From positions 14,887,913 through 14,951,912 of the forward strand of contig NC_061783.1 in the NCBI RefSeq assembly GCF_022458985.1: DNA of 64,000 bases, written 5' to 3'. Below are positions 39,543 to 51,291 of the stretch, piece by piece. Source of the DNA: Mugil cephalus (taxonomy: Eukaryota; Chordata; Actinopteri; Mugiliformes; Mugilidae). Position 1 is the first letter of the stretch. Each line of letters opens with the position of its first letter. The notes below the pieces were generated by a model, which was not told the origin of the DNA, ran no database searches, and saw only the letters and a list, made by a program, of their open reading frames with translations. A program made the translations under genes and the position numbers.

Positions 39543-39991
39543 GTTTGTATTTGTATTAGCTCGGGAGGCTTGGAAGAGCTAAAATCCAACCGAGTGGTTT
39601 GCATTTCCGTGCACTTCCATTTTTCCCCTCGTGCACTGGTTCTCTGACCTGATCAACCAGTCACAGAGAGATCTCTCTTACTTAAACGTGATTCTAAACG
39701 CTGAATTGGCTAAAAAACCTGTAAACCACGACCGAGGATGCTCACTGACCTGACAGCAGCTGACTGTCTTAGTCTTTACACACTAGTCATAGTGAATCAG
39801 TCTATGATTTCTTGATAATGTTGACATATGCACAGTTTATCTGAGGCAACATTTTCCATTTCTACTCATGTTATGTAGATGTTGATGATATTTCCTAAAA
39901 ATTGTGCCAGGTCTGTGTTGTTTTCCTGAAGACATGTGATCTCTGGCATGACTCCTATAACAGCTGAACATACGAGCTGGTCTGAGACACA

Positions 39992-40026
<35 letters not shown>

Positions 40027-40975
40027 AGACACCTGAGCCTTTTTCACCCTTGACCTCAGCTCCTTTGGTCCTAAATGCTTGAGTGGTCATTACATATCAC
40101 CAGGACAAAGAGGAAATCCGTCTCTGTGTCTGTTTTTTACACAAAGGCAGATAAACACAGCGAGAGCATTACTGCTGCCCTGAAACAATTAAAATTAGAT
40201 AAATACCACATGCGATGACAATGCCGAATCCAGACACGGGAGGTTAAATGCGGAGATTGCTCTCTAAGAATCGGTTATTTCATTTTATTAGCAAACACCA
40301 GATGATGCTCACTGGCTAAAAAACTGGTGGGGAATTATTCAAACTGTCGGCAGATGTAGATGTATGGGACTCCCACGATGAGCGCTGTGGTTATAGAAAC
40401 ATAACCCTGTGTGGGGCTAATAGAGCAGCGATGTGGGCTCAGCTACTGGATTGTTCAAACAGTTTCCTGTTGTAAAATCAGGTGTCAGTGTTCCTCACAG
40501 AGAAACATAGATTCCTTCAGATACTCTACTACATGACCCAGGTGGACATGTGTTCGCACACTAGTGCCTTTAGTTTCATTGTTTAGGAAAAGCACTTGAG
40601 CTGAAAATACGTGATTGAACATGACAGTTGCCTTTAGCTTAAAATGTTAGGAAACCATTTTTTTATGTGGCTAAATATACTGAGAATAGTTCCAGGATTA
40701 ATAGATGCATTTTACTGTATTTGTAGGCGGTTTACACTCCTGCATACGGTGAAAGTGCTGACCCCTACGCAGACGTTGGCGCCACAACTGATGTGCACCT
40801 CCCAAGAAATGTAATGTAAGAGGGCAAAAGCTGTGGTTGGTCCGCTGTGTATTTCCACATAGTATTTCCGATTGCTTCTCCCTCTCCATATAGGCCCCTT
40901 CATGGCCTACGCCACTGTGATGTCACGACGTTAGCTGGAAGCTTGAGGCGAACACTGTCACTGTAAACTGGGAAA

Positions 40976-41154
40976 ATGTCGTCTTGCTGTATTTTTGGTG
41001 CCAAAACTGAAAAAGCAAAAACACTAACTTGAAGTTTTATCGAATACCAGCCACTGCCAGTTTGCAAGTTTGGTTCAACGTGGTTAAAAGTAAAAATTTT
41101 TGGAGTGAGATAATCCTCAACAACTCTCTGTTTGCAACGCACATTTGATATCAG
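40976..41154 (+). pseudogene. Decayed THAP-domain first exon
   Basis: An ATG opens MSSCCIFGAKTEKAK, the usual start of a THAP zinc-binding DNA domain (MSSCCxFGC). After a frameshift near 41030 it continues LKFYRIPA, then VWFNVVKSKNFWSEIILNN. It ends with a sequence like the HFISG end of the domain, but with another frame change. A GTAAGA donor follows directly, as expected for the domain's first exon. The second and third zinc ligands appear changed (GA for GC; FATH for CSAH). THAP domains occur in P-type transposases and host genes; which one this came from is not clear. Confidence 0.6.
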
Positions 41155-44100
41155 GTAAGATTAATACCTGATACACAATCATTTTTAGCCTGGCTAACCT
41201 TATGAGTTACACTAAATTGTAACTGAAATACGTTGAGTTAAATATTATTTGGAGGATTCTTGATAAATACTAATGCTAACCGCATTAACACAATGTTAGT
41301 TGTATGTTTCAGGGGTGTCCAAGCTGAAGTTGCGTTTACAACGTTCCCCTCCACAGTGGTTCCACTTACTTCTTGTATTATCTTTGTAGAGAGGCTTCAC
41401 TTGATAAAGACAGGCCAGACTTTTTGTGTCCTCCTTTGGTCAAATCGTCCATACAGTGTCTAGGGGTCAGTGAATATAGCCCCATCAGTCAGAGTCAACT
41501 TTTTAAAATAACACTCACGGTCTCGGGGAGTGAGTATATTAGTATATTCTCTAAAATATTAGTTTTTCTCATCTATTCTTGCCAAAAGTCCCACCCCTCA
41601 AAAAACATCAAACAGTGAAGGGGTCTATAGATTATTTTGGATCAGTAAAGATAGAAAGGTTAACTGAGGAGGTTCAGAGATACAATTGTTTATGTGTCTT
41701 CTGTTTCAAGTTCCAGGCGCCGTTGTTAAAGGTGAAGCAGGAAGTAGAAAAGAAATGTGATGGGGGAAAAAAAGACACATCGCCGACAAGAGTTTGGGCA
41801 GCGTTGTTACAGAGAGAGCCAGACTGACATGCGCCGTCTCGGTCCTGCAGTACTCTAAAAGCGCCTTTAAAGTTGTTACGTTTATCAAAAATTTGGAGTT
41901 TCTATGCAGGAATACTGGAAAATGTATTCCTCAAAGCCTTGATATAAAGTAAAGGGGATAAAATAAATATCCCATACCAACCCTCCCCTGATATATTTTC
42001 TCCATGTTACAACACTCTTCAGTTTCCTGATGCCGTAGCAGCGATTTCTTGTGAGAAAGTTTTTTTTTTTTTCAGTTAATAGTAGTGCTGGGTGCACTCT
42101 GCTTAGGATGGAAAAGTTTTATATGTAATGTCAGCCAGCATGCATATTTTTCCTGCAAGAGTTTCTCCTCTCTGCTAAAAAGCTCATGGTTTGGTTTGTT
42201 GTGGTGCATTCGTTTGATTTCAGTGTGTTTCGTCTGTTGTCCCACTGTGTCCTCTCTCACCCCCTGAGGTCTGTGCCTGTACTCCTGACTGGGACAATGA
42301 GTTTGTGTGTGTCTCGTGTCCTCCTAGAGTGTGCATGTTGCAGACAAACACACACACACAGGGGGGAACACAACCCCACGGGAGCTCTGACACACACATG
42401 CCTGAGGGCCTCTAAGGAGGCGAAAACAGAGGGAAGAATGGATGGAAACACGCAGCGTTCAAAAATCCATGCAACTTGATCTGGAGACAGTGCAAACAGT
42501 TCAACTGCTGTGGTGTTTGTTACCGATTTAGTACTAGTAGGAGACGAGGAAGAGGAAGAAGAAGAAGAAGAAGGGTGGTGGGATTTTGTGGAGAAGCCTT
42601 AAAGGAGAAAAAGAGGAACAAGTGGAGAAAACAGATGAAGCCAAAAATCAACAATTTCTTCAAGCTAATTGGATTAACGGGAGGCCAAATTAATGTAGGA
42701 TGATCTGCTGTATGAGTGTTTGTGTGTGCGTGTCTGTGTGCGGCAGTTGTTGTGTAAAGTGAAAGCGGGTAAAAAAATAAATAAATAAGTAAGAAGAGAA
42801 AGCAGAAGAGGATGGATTAACACGGACAGAGACAGAGAGAGAGAGAGTGGAAGAAGGAGGATAGAAAGAGAGCGATGACGTTCGTCCTCTTCTTCTCCGT
42901 CCCAGTCTGAAACTAATTGGTCCAGGATTAGAGGAGATTATATGTATGTATATAAATATAAAAATACACAAAAATTATTACACAAAGCCATACGCAGGTC
43001 TGGTTTCCATGGCAATAGCCTGCTGTGCAACAGTGCAAAAGCAACAGGGAGAAAATAAACCAGTTGATTACCGGAGGGACACAGTCACAAACCGGTTGTT
43101 ATTTAGAGAAACGGTGAAGATGGTTTAAGTTGTACAGCAACTGAACCTGTAGCTCCGCTGCTACACTTTCAGAAGTCACCGGGCAGCCACGCGGTGTAGA
43201 GTATTCTACAACTTTGTGCCTTTGTGCAACTTCTGCTATCACCTGAAGTTTACCCGACTTGTACTTATTCCACCTGGAGAGACGTTATGTAAATGTAGCC
43301 TTCACCTGGCAAGACACTGAAAAAGCCAAACGAATACAAGTGCACATTCCTCGTAGATTATAGTGTGTGTGATCAGGTTTTGTCTCAAAATCTATATATA
43401 TATATGTGTGTATATCACCTGGTATCAACACATCCCACAAATTTAGCCCCCGTCAAGTCTTAACTTTGTTTTGGCTTCAGTCTGAACTTCTGTTTTTATT
43501 TCTGAACCAAGATTTTCCTGGTTTAACTCAAGCATCAGTCATTCAAGGCCTCTAATAATGAACTGAATGTGTTAAATATCTAAATACATGTACTCTATTT
43601 TAAATCTAGCTGTTTTATGTTCAAATTTTCTTGCAAATATTTACAGATGAAATGAATGATGACATATTAGGAGAAAACAAAAACAACTTGTTGTGACATA
43701 CTGAAGACCACAGCCTAGAGCACAAGATGTTTTAGATAGTCTGATAATATAAGTGCACACATATCATATGTCTTGGACTTTTTTACAGGAAGTGCTGCCA
43801 TAAAAATTCAGTTTAATTGGCTGCATTAATCACAAAAACAGTCATCAGAGGGAGAACCCTAATTTCTTTTTTTCCCAAGCCAGTGCACATGGCAGCAGAC
43901 GAAGTCACTGGAATAAAAAAAAAAAAAAAAATCACGTCTACATGTTCAAATTCAATAAAAGAGAGAGAAAAAGAAAGCTCCCGAGGCATGAGACACTCTG
44001 AACAAGAACACTTCTCAAAAGTGTTCAATTATTCACTGAGGCGTCCGCTTGTTTCAACACCTACAAAACATCTGCTGTTAATTAAAAGCAGACTTCTACC

Positions 44101-46200
44101 TTTTTAAAAGTAGCTGCTCCGTCTGATTACAGATCTCATCTGAAACGCTGACATGTGCTGCTTAAGGCCTCAAATCCAGTGCTGTGTACGTCTCAGTGCT
44201 TGAATGAAAGACTTCCTAATGTCAGCTGTTGTTTTTTTACTCCTTCGGTGTCACGCTGCCAGTTCTGCTGTGAGATGCACTCGACTCTGAAGCAACGAGC
44301 TTTCCTCCCTGTCAGTCTCACTGGATGATAAAACTGACTGAGACTTTCTCCAATTTCTTTTCTTCTCGCTGCTTCTGAAAAACACTTGTTAGTCTCTACA
44401 GAGCATTTTCAACACAGACAAGAACATATTTCCCATCCAACATTAACTAGAAATGTATTTGTTTAAGTAAGCCTATTTTATTTTATTTTATTTGTTGGTG
44501 ACCAGATTATATTTTAGGGTGATATTTGGTGTCACAGAGGACCACCAGTCTGATTATAGTGAAATAAAAATACAATACAATAAAAATAAAAAAAAAAAAA
44601 AAAAAACATTTTTATTACCTAAGATAGAAAATAAAAGCTATAGATTTTGGATATAAAAAACTTTTTCTTATTACCGAAGCCAGCTAACATTATTACGGTT
44701 AAATAATAAAAAACAAGGTTTTATTGGATTAAAAAATATTTAAAAAATAAAAACTATATATTTTTGGGGGGGTGGGGGGGATATACTGAAAGTTAAACTA
44801 CAATAATAATAAAAAAATATATATATAGACTTTTCAGCTGATTCGGTGTAATAACACAGCATCAACAATCAACGGAGTCGTGCGCTCAAAGAGCCTCGAA
44901 GCATTTTGTTTGCTGGTCTGAAAATGAAATTGTATCATATTTATTATTGTGTGATTACCTGCATGTTCTCCTTATTAATCTTGGTTACGTTCTGATTACA
45001 TAACCACAGGATCGCTGATTCCACCCGACGTATCTTGTCTCTCTTTCAACGCACATCTGGCCCCGTCCTTTGTTTCTCGGCCAGATGTTAGCAGTGAGGT
45101 TTTTTCATGTAAACTCAAGTGTGAGAAATGTTTTTAATTATCTCGCCACCTGGTCAGGGTTGTAGCGTACATACGCGCACGTTCACGTACATACTCACAC
45201 TCACAGGACCGCACTGTTTTAATGTGCATTGATTGTACAGATTCCTTATAGACTTAGATTTTCTGAATGAAAACACATGAAATTTATTATCATTCTGTGA
45301 TGTGTGAGGAACTCAGAACAACACACACACAGGTGCACACATTGTTTCAGGTAACAGATGTTGTCCTTATTTTAATTAAAGTCGACACGGTACTTACTCA
45401 CCGCTGCGGAAACAGGCCCCAGACACATTTTTGGTACCTCTCTGGTGGGATATTATAGGTTCTCTAAATGTCTTAATTGTTTCTCGCGCGTTGCAGGAGA
45501 CACTGACAGTCCTGCTCTTTCGTGTTGTTTAGTAAGACTGTTGAAATACACAACCATCGTTCATTTCACTGGGTGGACACGGCGCAGGTGACTCAGCCAC
45601 AAAGGCCAACATGTTGTTAGCACATCTATCTCTTTGGTTTCTGTGTTTCAGTGGCTCTCGGTGATGTGGGCGCTGTCTAATGAGGGTGAAAATGAACGTG
45701 TTTAATATAAAAGAACTTCCATCTGCACTGCTGCTACTGAGCTAATATAACAGTAATTTATGGTCAATAAAGTTATTACAAAAAAATCAATGCATGTATT
45801 TTGTAAGTTACTACAGATAATGGTGAGAGAAGCAGATAACAAATAACTTTTCTCGTCTTCTCTTTTCTTTCCATCTTCAAAACCATATAAGAGTCCCTGA
45901 TCCAATGACACGGGAAACCGAGTGTGCACATCTGTCCTGCTTTGTACTTTTTATTTTCTTTCTTTCTTCTTTTTTTTTTGTTACTGTGAATAAATGTAGA
46001 GAGACATGAAGTAAAGCCAAACCAGCATGAGTGCACCGGCAAAAGCCTCTGCCTTCCGCCTCTGTCTGACCGTGACTTCATTTCAAACGTTAAAATGTTG
46101 CTTTGTTCACCGCAGTGTCTGATCTTAAAAGTACCTCCAGAAACAAATCCAATAAAAAAAACCGACTGAAACGCTTCAGGAAGCCGGCAGTTTATATCAG
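41155..46200. other. Intergenic DNA, no gene seen
   Basis: No later exon of the THAP relic was recognised. A GAA run lies at 42553-42574, a GA run at 42837-42848, a TA/TG run near 43391-43413, poly-A at 43914-43930 and 44588-44606. The stretch 44480-44830 is very A+T-rich with a GGGGGGTGGGGGGG island at 44765-44779. Confidence 0.45.
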
Positions 46201-46204
46201 ACAG

Positions 46205-46221
46205 TTTATTAAGACTTTATT
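46205..46221 (-). terminator. Poly(A) signals of the Ly6-type gene
   Basis: The minus strand has AATAAA at 46221-46216 and again at 46210-46205, about 95-110 bases after the stop codon. Two overlapping signals suggest a short 3' UTR. Confidence 0.6.
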
Positions 46222-46314
46222 GTTGAGTTTATAACAACGCTGAGTTGCAATTAAATGGAACATCTAAAAATCAGAGCTCAAAACTGCATCTTTCTGTTTC
46301 CCCCCTCGCGTCTT

Positions 46315-46472
46315 TCAGCCGCTGAACTTCTCCTTCAGTCTCTCAAGCCAGCTTTTCCCGTTGCAGAGACTTGTCTGACAGCACCTGGAAGTGAACTGAG
46401 GCACGAGGAATTTCTGCGCAAGAATCCTTACGTCACAGTCGGCGTACCTTATACATTCAGTGTGGATGATAT
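46315..46472 (-). CDS. Ly6-type gene, coding exon 3
   Basis: Encodes the third finger and C terminus (from the Asp shared with exon 2 to TGA). It starts after a CTCCCCCCTCAG acceptor and includes SRCCQTSLCN, the diagnostic Ly6 ending. Confidence 0.88.
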
Positions 46473-47427
46473 CTGAGGGGGGAGAGTGTGAGATCAGTGC
46501 TATTAGATTTATCAAAACTGGCAGACTGACCATTTTCAGACATTTATTGTGAGTTCATTCTCATGTCATGGCCTCTACTGGTGGATAACGCACGCTCTTC
46601 CTCTCAACAAATGAGCAAACTCTTAGGGAAAAAAAAAAATGTCGTCATGAAATGAAAAGTGCGTCTTTTGTTTATCGGCCCACACAGATGTCACACATGG
46701 ACGCCCTTACCGCCGATGGTGACCTTTAAGCAGGCGTCCTCAACACTGCTGCACTCCTGTTTGACATCGCAGCCGCTGGTGGAGCCTTGGGGGCAGGAGT
46801 AACACTGCAGCGAGAGGCCTGTGCAGAGATGAGTCAGGATATCTTTTTCAGTCCGAAGCCGTCTGGTCGCGATTATAGATTCAAATCAATGCATTTTTAT
46901 TGTTGTTCCCAGAGACGATCATGAGATCTATATTTAAATGTCGGAAAGATACGCTTTCCCAAAATCTTTGGTTGATTAGATAATTTGTATGTATATTTTC
47001 TTTTAATTTTCAAACTTAGGTTTATTTAAATGCACATTACGTACAATTAAAGTTTAGCAATTTCTTTATTTATGTCCTTTTAATTACACAACAAGCAAAT
47101 CGAGAGAACAGCAAATTGGGCTTATGTGTTGGATTCTCTGTTGACCAAACATCATGCATTTCTAACTCCGTGAAAAGCACCCGCCCTATTTCACTACTTC
47201 ACTACAGATCAGACTCTAAACATCCCACGTTACACACATTAATGTGTTTCAACGGATGTGACTGCACCGAATCCAAGCAGTTGTTTGTCCCTGTTTCCAC
47301 TTTGTTTGCGAAATACAAAACTGAGCGTTAATGAAAGAGTTTTATCTTCAGCCCCCTTTCCTTTTCACTTACCAAATCCAAACATGGCAAAGCTGACAGC
47401 CACGCAAAACACCACGGAGCTCCTCAT
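46315..47427 (-). CDS. Secreted Ly6/CD59-type (uPAR-domain) protein, whole gene
   Basis: Three coding exons (47373-47427, 46711-46818, 46315-46472) join in phase 1 at GTAAGT and GTAAGG donors and CACAG and CCTCAG acceptors. They give 106 residues. The first 19 or so residues are a hydrophobic signal peptide (MRSSVVFCVAVSFAMFGFG). The mature part starts LSLQCYSCP and holds ten cysteines in the Ly6 order: LQC, YSC, SGC, QEC, DAC, TEC, ADC, RCC and LCN. This is a complete three-finger domain. The exon plan is standard for the family. After LCN only 14 residues remain (KSWLERLKEKF then SG), charged and not hydrophobic. There is no GPI-anchor signal, so the protein is probably secreted. Relatives include CD59, which restrains complement, and Lynx/SLURP proteins, which act on nicotinic receptors. 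Its own target is unknown and I give no symbol. Confidence 0.85.
46711..46818 (-). CDS. Ly6-type gene, coding exon 2
   Basis: 108 bases, phase 1 at both ends, between a TGCACAG acceptor and a GTAAGG donor. It encodes LSLQCYSCPQGSTSG and the following CysIII to CysV region ending DACLKVTIG. It is too short to stand out as a long open frame. Confidence 0.88.
47373..47427 (-). CDS. Ly6-type gene, coding exon 1 (signal peptide)
   Basis: 55 coding bases from ATG to a GTAAGT donor. The exon itself probably starts at 47450, after a TTTTTTGTTTCAG acceptor, leaving 23 bases of 5' UTR before the ATG. Confidence 0.85.
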
Positions 47428-47762
47428 TGTGACTGAAAGTACTGTCAAGTCTGAAACAAAAAAGCACAGTCCCCAGTGTTGTCACAGCTCGATTAAAGAA
47501 GGGGGGGAAAAAAAAGGAAAATGAAACGCGTGCTGGGAGCTTCCAGACATGTCACCTCTTCATTGTTTCTTGCTGTTACAGTTTGGTCAATAATGTTGCA
47601 CAAAGCAAATTCTGTGCATGTTTGTCTTTTGTTATTTTTGCCTTAATTTACTTTTTTTCATTACGGACTCTTCATCGAACAAAGAGCAAAAAATTTTGCA
47701 ATTTTTTTTTTTTTTTAATTAATTATTACAAATTGTTCCCTCTGCAGCCATCTGACACTTAC

Positions 47763-47830
47763 CTCCGATTGTGAAGAATGAAAATGACTGAGCTTGTCAG
47801 GAAAAGGCTTTCTTTGACTGGAGCAATGGG
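47763..47830 (-). other. Probable noncoding first exon of the Ly6-type gene
   Basis: A consensus donor (CGGAG then GTAAGTGT) at 47763/47762 pairs with the acceptor before the signal-peptide exon. An untranslated leader exon is common in Ly6 genes. The upstream border is a guess; no clear TATA box is seen. Confidence 0.4.
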
Positions 47831-49184
47831 GAAAAAGTAAATAAGTTGTCTGTTTGGGATCAGAGTCTATGTTTGGATTGGATGGGACACTGTCAGTATT
47901 GGGTAAATGCCCTGAAACCTATGAAAACATATTATTTAAAGTCTTTATAAGCAGATTCTTTAAAACTTTGTTTTTTGAGTGCCCTCACATATTTTCTCCT
48001 CTTATCTTTCCACAATTGCGCCTTCGTCTTTATGTTTTCTATCTGTATCGGGTCCAAAAACGACTGTATTCTGCAACAATTTGGTAACCTTACATAATAT
48101 TGATTTATTTAAATAAACAGTCATGAAGGAAATAATAAGGTCAGTATGGGGAAGATCTTTTTTTATGGAAGATGACTGGTTAGTAAGGCAAAGATGTAAG
48201 TAGAGCAGAGATAAAAGGTAAGAGTGGAATATCACCAAAATAGCACGAGAGAGAAACAACAAGGAAGGAGAGAAAAGTTAATCTTCTCACAGAGGTTACA
48301 ACATAGAGGGAATAACGTGTCCGCACGTCTACCTGCCTGAACAGTGGATTCATGTGCAGGACTGCGGCAGGGTTTGAATTGAAAATCCTCCAGGTGTAAT
48401 ATCTCCATCCATCACAGGGAGAAAGGAGTCAGCAAATGTCAGCTGAGGCAAAAAAAAAATAATATATTCTGCTGTAGGTTTATTTGACATCAACTGGGAC
48501 AAAACGTTTGACGTGAGAATGAGTTTACAAGCCGTCTAATGGGAATACGTTTAACAATGAGCAATGTGTCTGTGTGAAATGTAAAATGAGAGTCAAAGTG
48601 CGCATTATAACTTCTTACTTTTCTTGCAAGCTGAGAAAGATTTGACAAGTCGTATTTGTTAAGGTAGGTCTGGAGCTTTTTAATTTTGTATTGAGAGGAA
48701 TTTCCATAAAAAGAGCAAACGATCAAATGTGTCCACTGAAACATATCAGCAGCCTGATAAATCTTATTCTTCTGTGCCATATATCCCCATTGCTGTTAAA
48801 AAAATAAACTATTAAAAACACACCAGTGAGCCTCAGTATTTTACTCGGTTGCCGAGAATGTGACCGTACCAGTAGTTTAATGTAATTCAGTCCAAAAACA
48901 CTTTTCTTGTATCAATGGCCGTGTAGGAATGAACTTAACTAAAAAGTGGGATTCACTATCAGATGTCCTGTGGCGAGCTGATCGCACAGTATGATGTGAT
49001 GCTGCACTGTAGATTTATGACTTCGGTAGAAACAGATTGACATGTGTTGAAGTTGGTTGGCTTTGTCGTGAACGAATATTTGAACTCTGAGCTTTGTATG
49101 AGTAAACGAATAAATAAAAGACGTATTTTAATGTATGAATGGTTTAATGTTTATGTTCAGTTGTGGATGCCGTTGATTTTCTGT
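47831..49184. other. Intergenic DNA, no gene seen
   Basis: Upstream of the Ly6-type gene. AT-rich with no recognisable exon. The frames at 47854-48087 and 48490-48780 have no domain similarity. Confidence 0.45.
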
Positions 49185-49330
49185 AACACTGCTTGTCATC
49201 TGGAGGGTTTGCTGGAGCCTATCCGGAGGACATGCAAACTCCAAACAGAAAGGCTCCGGTTGATGCTACCACTGTAGCGCCTTGCCGTCCATTTTGGACA
49301 TAAAAACAGTGACGAACAATGACGAAAACA
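49185..49330 (+). mobile_element. Internally deleted copy of a common fish repeat
   Basis: The run CTGGAGCCTATCC, then ACATGCAAACTCCAAACAG and AAAGGCTCCGGTTG, matches a well-known interspersed fish repeat (CTGGAGCCTATCCCAGC ... ACATGCAAACTCCACACAG). The middle is missing here. Confidence 0.5.
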
Positions 49331-51223
49331 GGCGATTATCAAGACAGGCATCTTAAGTCGCCATTGGTTTTTACTCTATGTAATGTACTGTGCAGCCAGC
49401 ATAGGTGTGTCTGGAGTTGTTGGCAAAATAGAGGCTTAGCGTCTCCAATGAGGTCTGTGGTAGTGGTACAAGTCAAATCAGAGCAACGAACAGAAGGACA
49501 AGTTTGACCCTAAATACCCACACACAGCCCTGAAACACTGGGCTCTTTCTCTTTCTCTCTCTCTCTCTTTTTTTTTTAATAATAATATAAACCCTTTAAG
49601 CTTTAACCCCTTTTCAACAAATTGATGATTAATTAGACCAATACATGTTCCAGTTCCAGTGCGTTTTGAGGTTTCATGGAAACCCGCGCCAATTAAGTCA
49701 AATCTTGAACCAAGACCAATTATAACTGGATCTGATTCAGAGCATCTCCCCAAATTCAACCAGCGTTTAAATCCATTTGAAGGAAGCATTTCCATGCTGT
49801 ATGTTTCTGTTGACAATAACAAAGCTGCCAGGAGGGCTGTTTTTTTTTTTTTTTTTTTTATTATGAAACTTTCACAAAGACGACTCAGCCTCCCACCGCT
49901 TTCAGCACTGACACAGGTTTTATGTCAATAAACATTCAGTCGGGAGTGAAACCCTCCTCTGGGGGTTATGAGTTTTATAATCATGAATTCATATTTAGTC
50001 TTCTTTTTCTTCTCCCCTCTCTCTCTCTCTCTTTCTCTCTCATGGAGGCTCGTCGCACGTTCCCGGCTCTGCTGGAGGCGTGAAATCAGAGTCTCACTCC
50101 CTCTCATATACAGTTTATGCACCAGAAGCGTGAAATCAAAGTTCATGTTGCAGTTTTTCCACTCGGAGTATTTCCTTTACGTGCCCGCAGCTTTGTGAAT
50201 CCGCTTAAAGGAAGGGAGATCATTTTGTTGTGAATAATAAATCAGATTATATCATAACCTGTGACACAGTATTGCTCAATGACACTTGGCGAATTGCGTA
50301 TTCCTAGGTCTGCAAGTAGTACTAATAATCAAACAGAGAGAGCCTGTGTGTGATGTTCAATTCAGGGGACCCAGTTAGAAACGGGAGGAAGCTAAACATT
50401 TTCTCACCGAGCCTTTTAAGCATCACCTTCTGAGAGCAGTGTGACTTTCCTTTGCCATTGCAGCTATTTAGGCTAATGACTAGCTGTCCTGCTGCTCATT
50501 ACTTCTTGTCTGAGGCCGAGCTAAAGGCTGGTGTAATGAGGCAAACCAGAGCCTTCATTTGTATCCAGCTCGGACTCGGCCTTCAGCGAGATTCTCTTTG
50601 TGCCTCTGCAGCGCTCACGCCTCAGCATCCATTGATGCTTCGCGCGAGGTAAACCGAATCTTCCACTAACCCCGGCCCTCTCGCGTTTCATTATGCGACC
50701 ACAGCTGTGCTTTTCTTCAGAGCCAGTTATCTGGTCGTTTCTGAAGTAAAATTGTGGGCAGATCTATTGTTATTCGTTGTTTGAACAGTTTTCAGCCAAG
50801 TTATAGTTTGGGTTTTCCGATCATTTCATTTTCTTATGCAAAAATTAAAATCAACAGAAGGAATTTTTTTAAAGAAAATAAAAAAATATTTCCAACATAA
50901 ACAAAGTCCATTAACCATATTTCATTCCCTATCTTTCCCTTTTTACCATTCATTCATTCTTTCCTGTTTCATGTCTAGTTACATGATAGTTTGAGTTTCC
51001 AGACTGGTTGTGTTGCTGTAATACCATTAATCTGATTAATGCAACACGTTCATGTTCATATAAACTCTGTCTTATTGGAGGCAGGACAGAAACCGCAGCA
51101 AACGAGTTTCTCTGTGTGACTATGGTGTCGTGTAGAGGCTGGTGGACATTACTCACGATGGACTGGAATTTGTTTAAGGTTCTTGCAGCTGATGCACAGA
51201 CCAAATCACTCAATATATGTGTT

Positions 51224-51291
<68 letters not shown>

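Larger units (their letters stand above)
36251..40975. other. Intergenic DNA, no gene seen
   Basis: Carries (GT)n at 36742-36795, the (AGAGA)n array at 36871-36980, (CA)n at 38484-38511, (GT)n at 38616-38648 and 38872-38897, (CA)n at 39988-40024 and a CTCF-like motif at 39527. Just before the THAP relic (40830-40970) the sequence may belong to the same element or its promoter. Confidence 0.45.
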
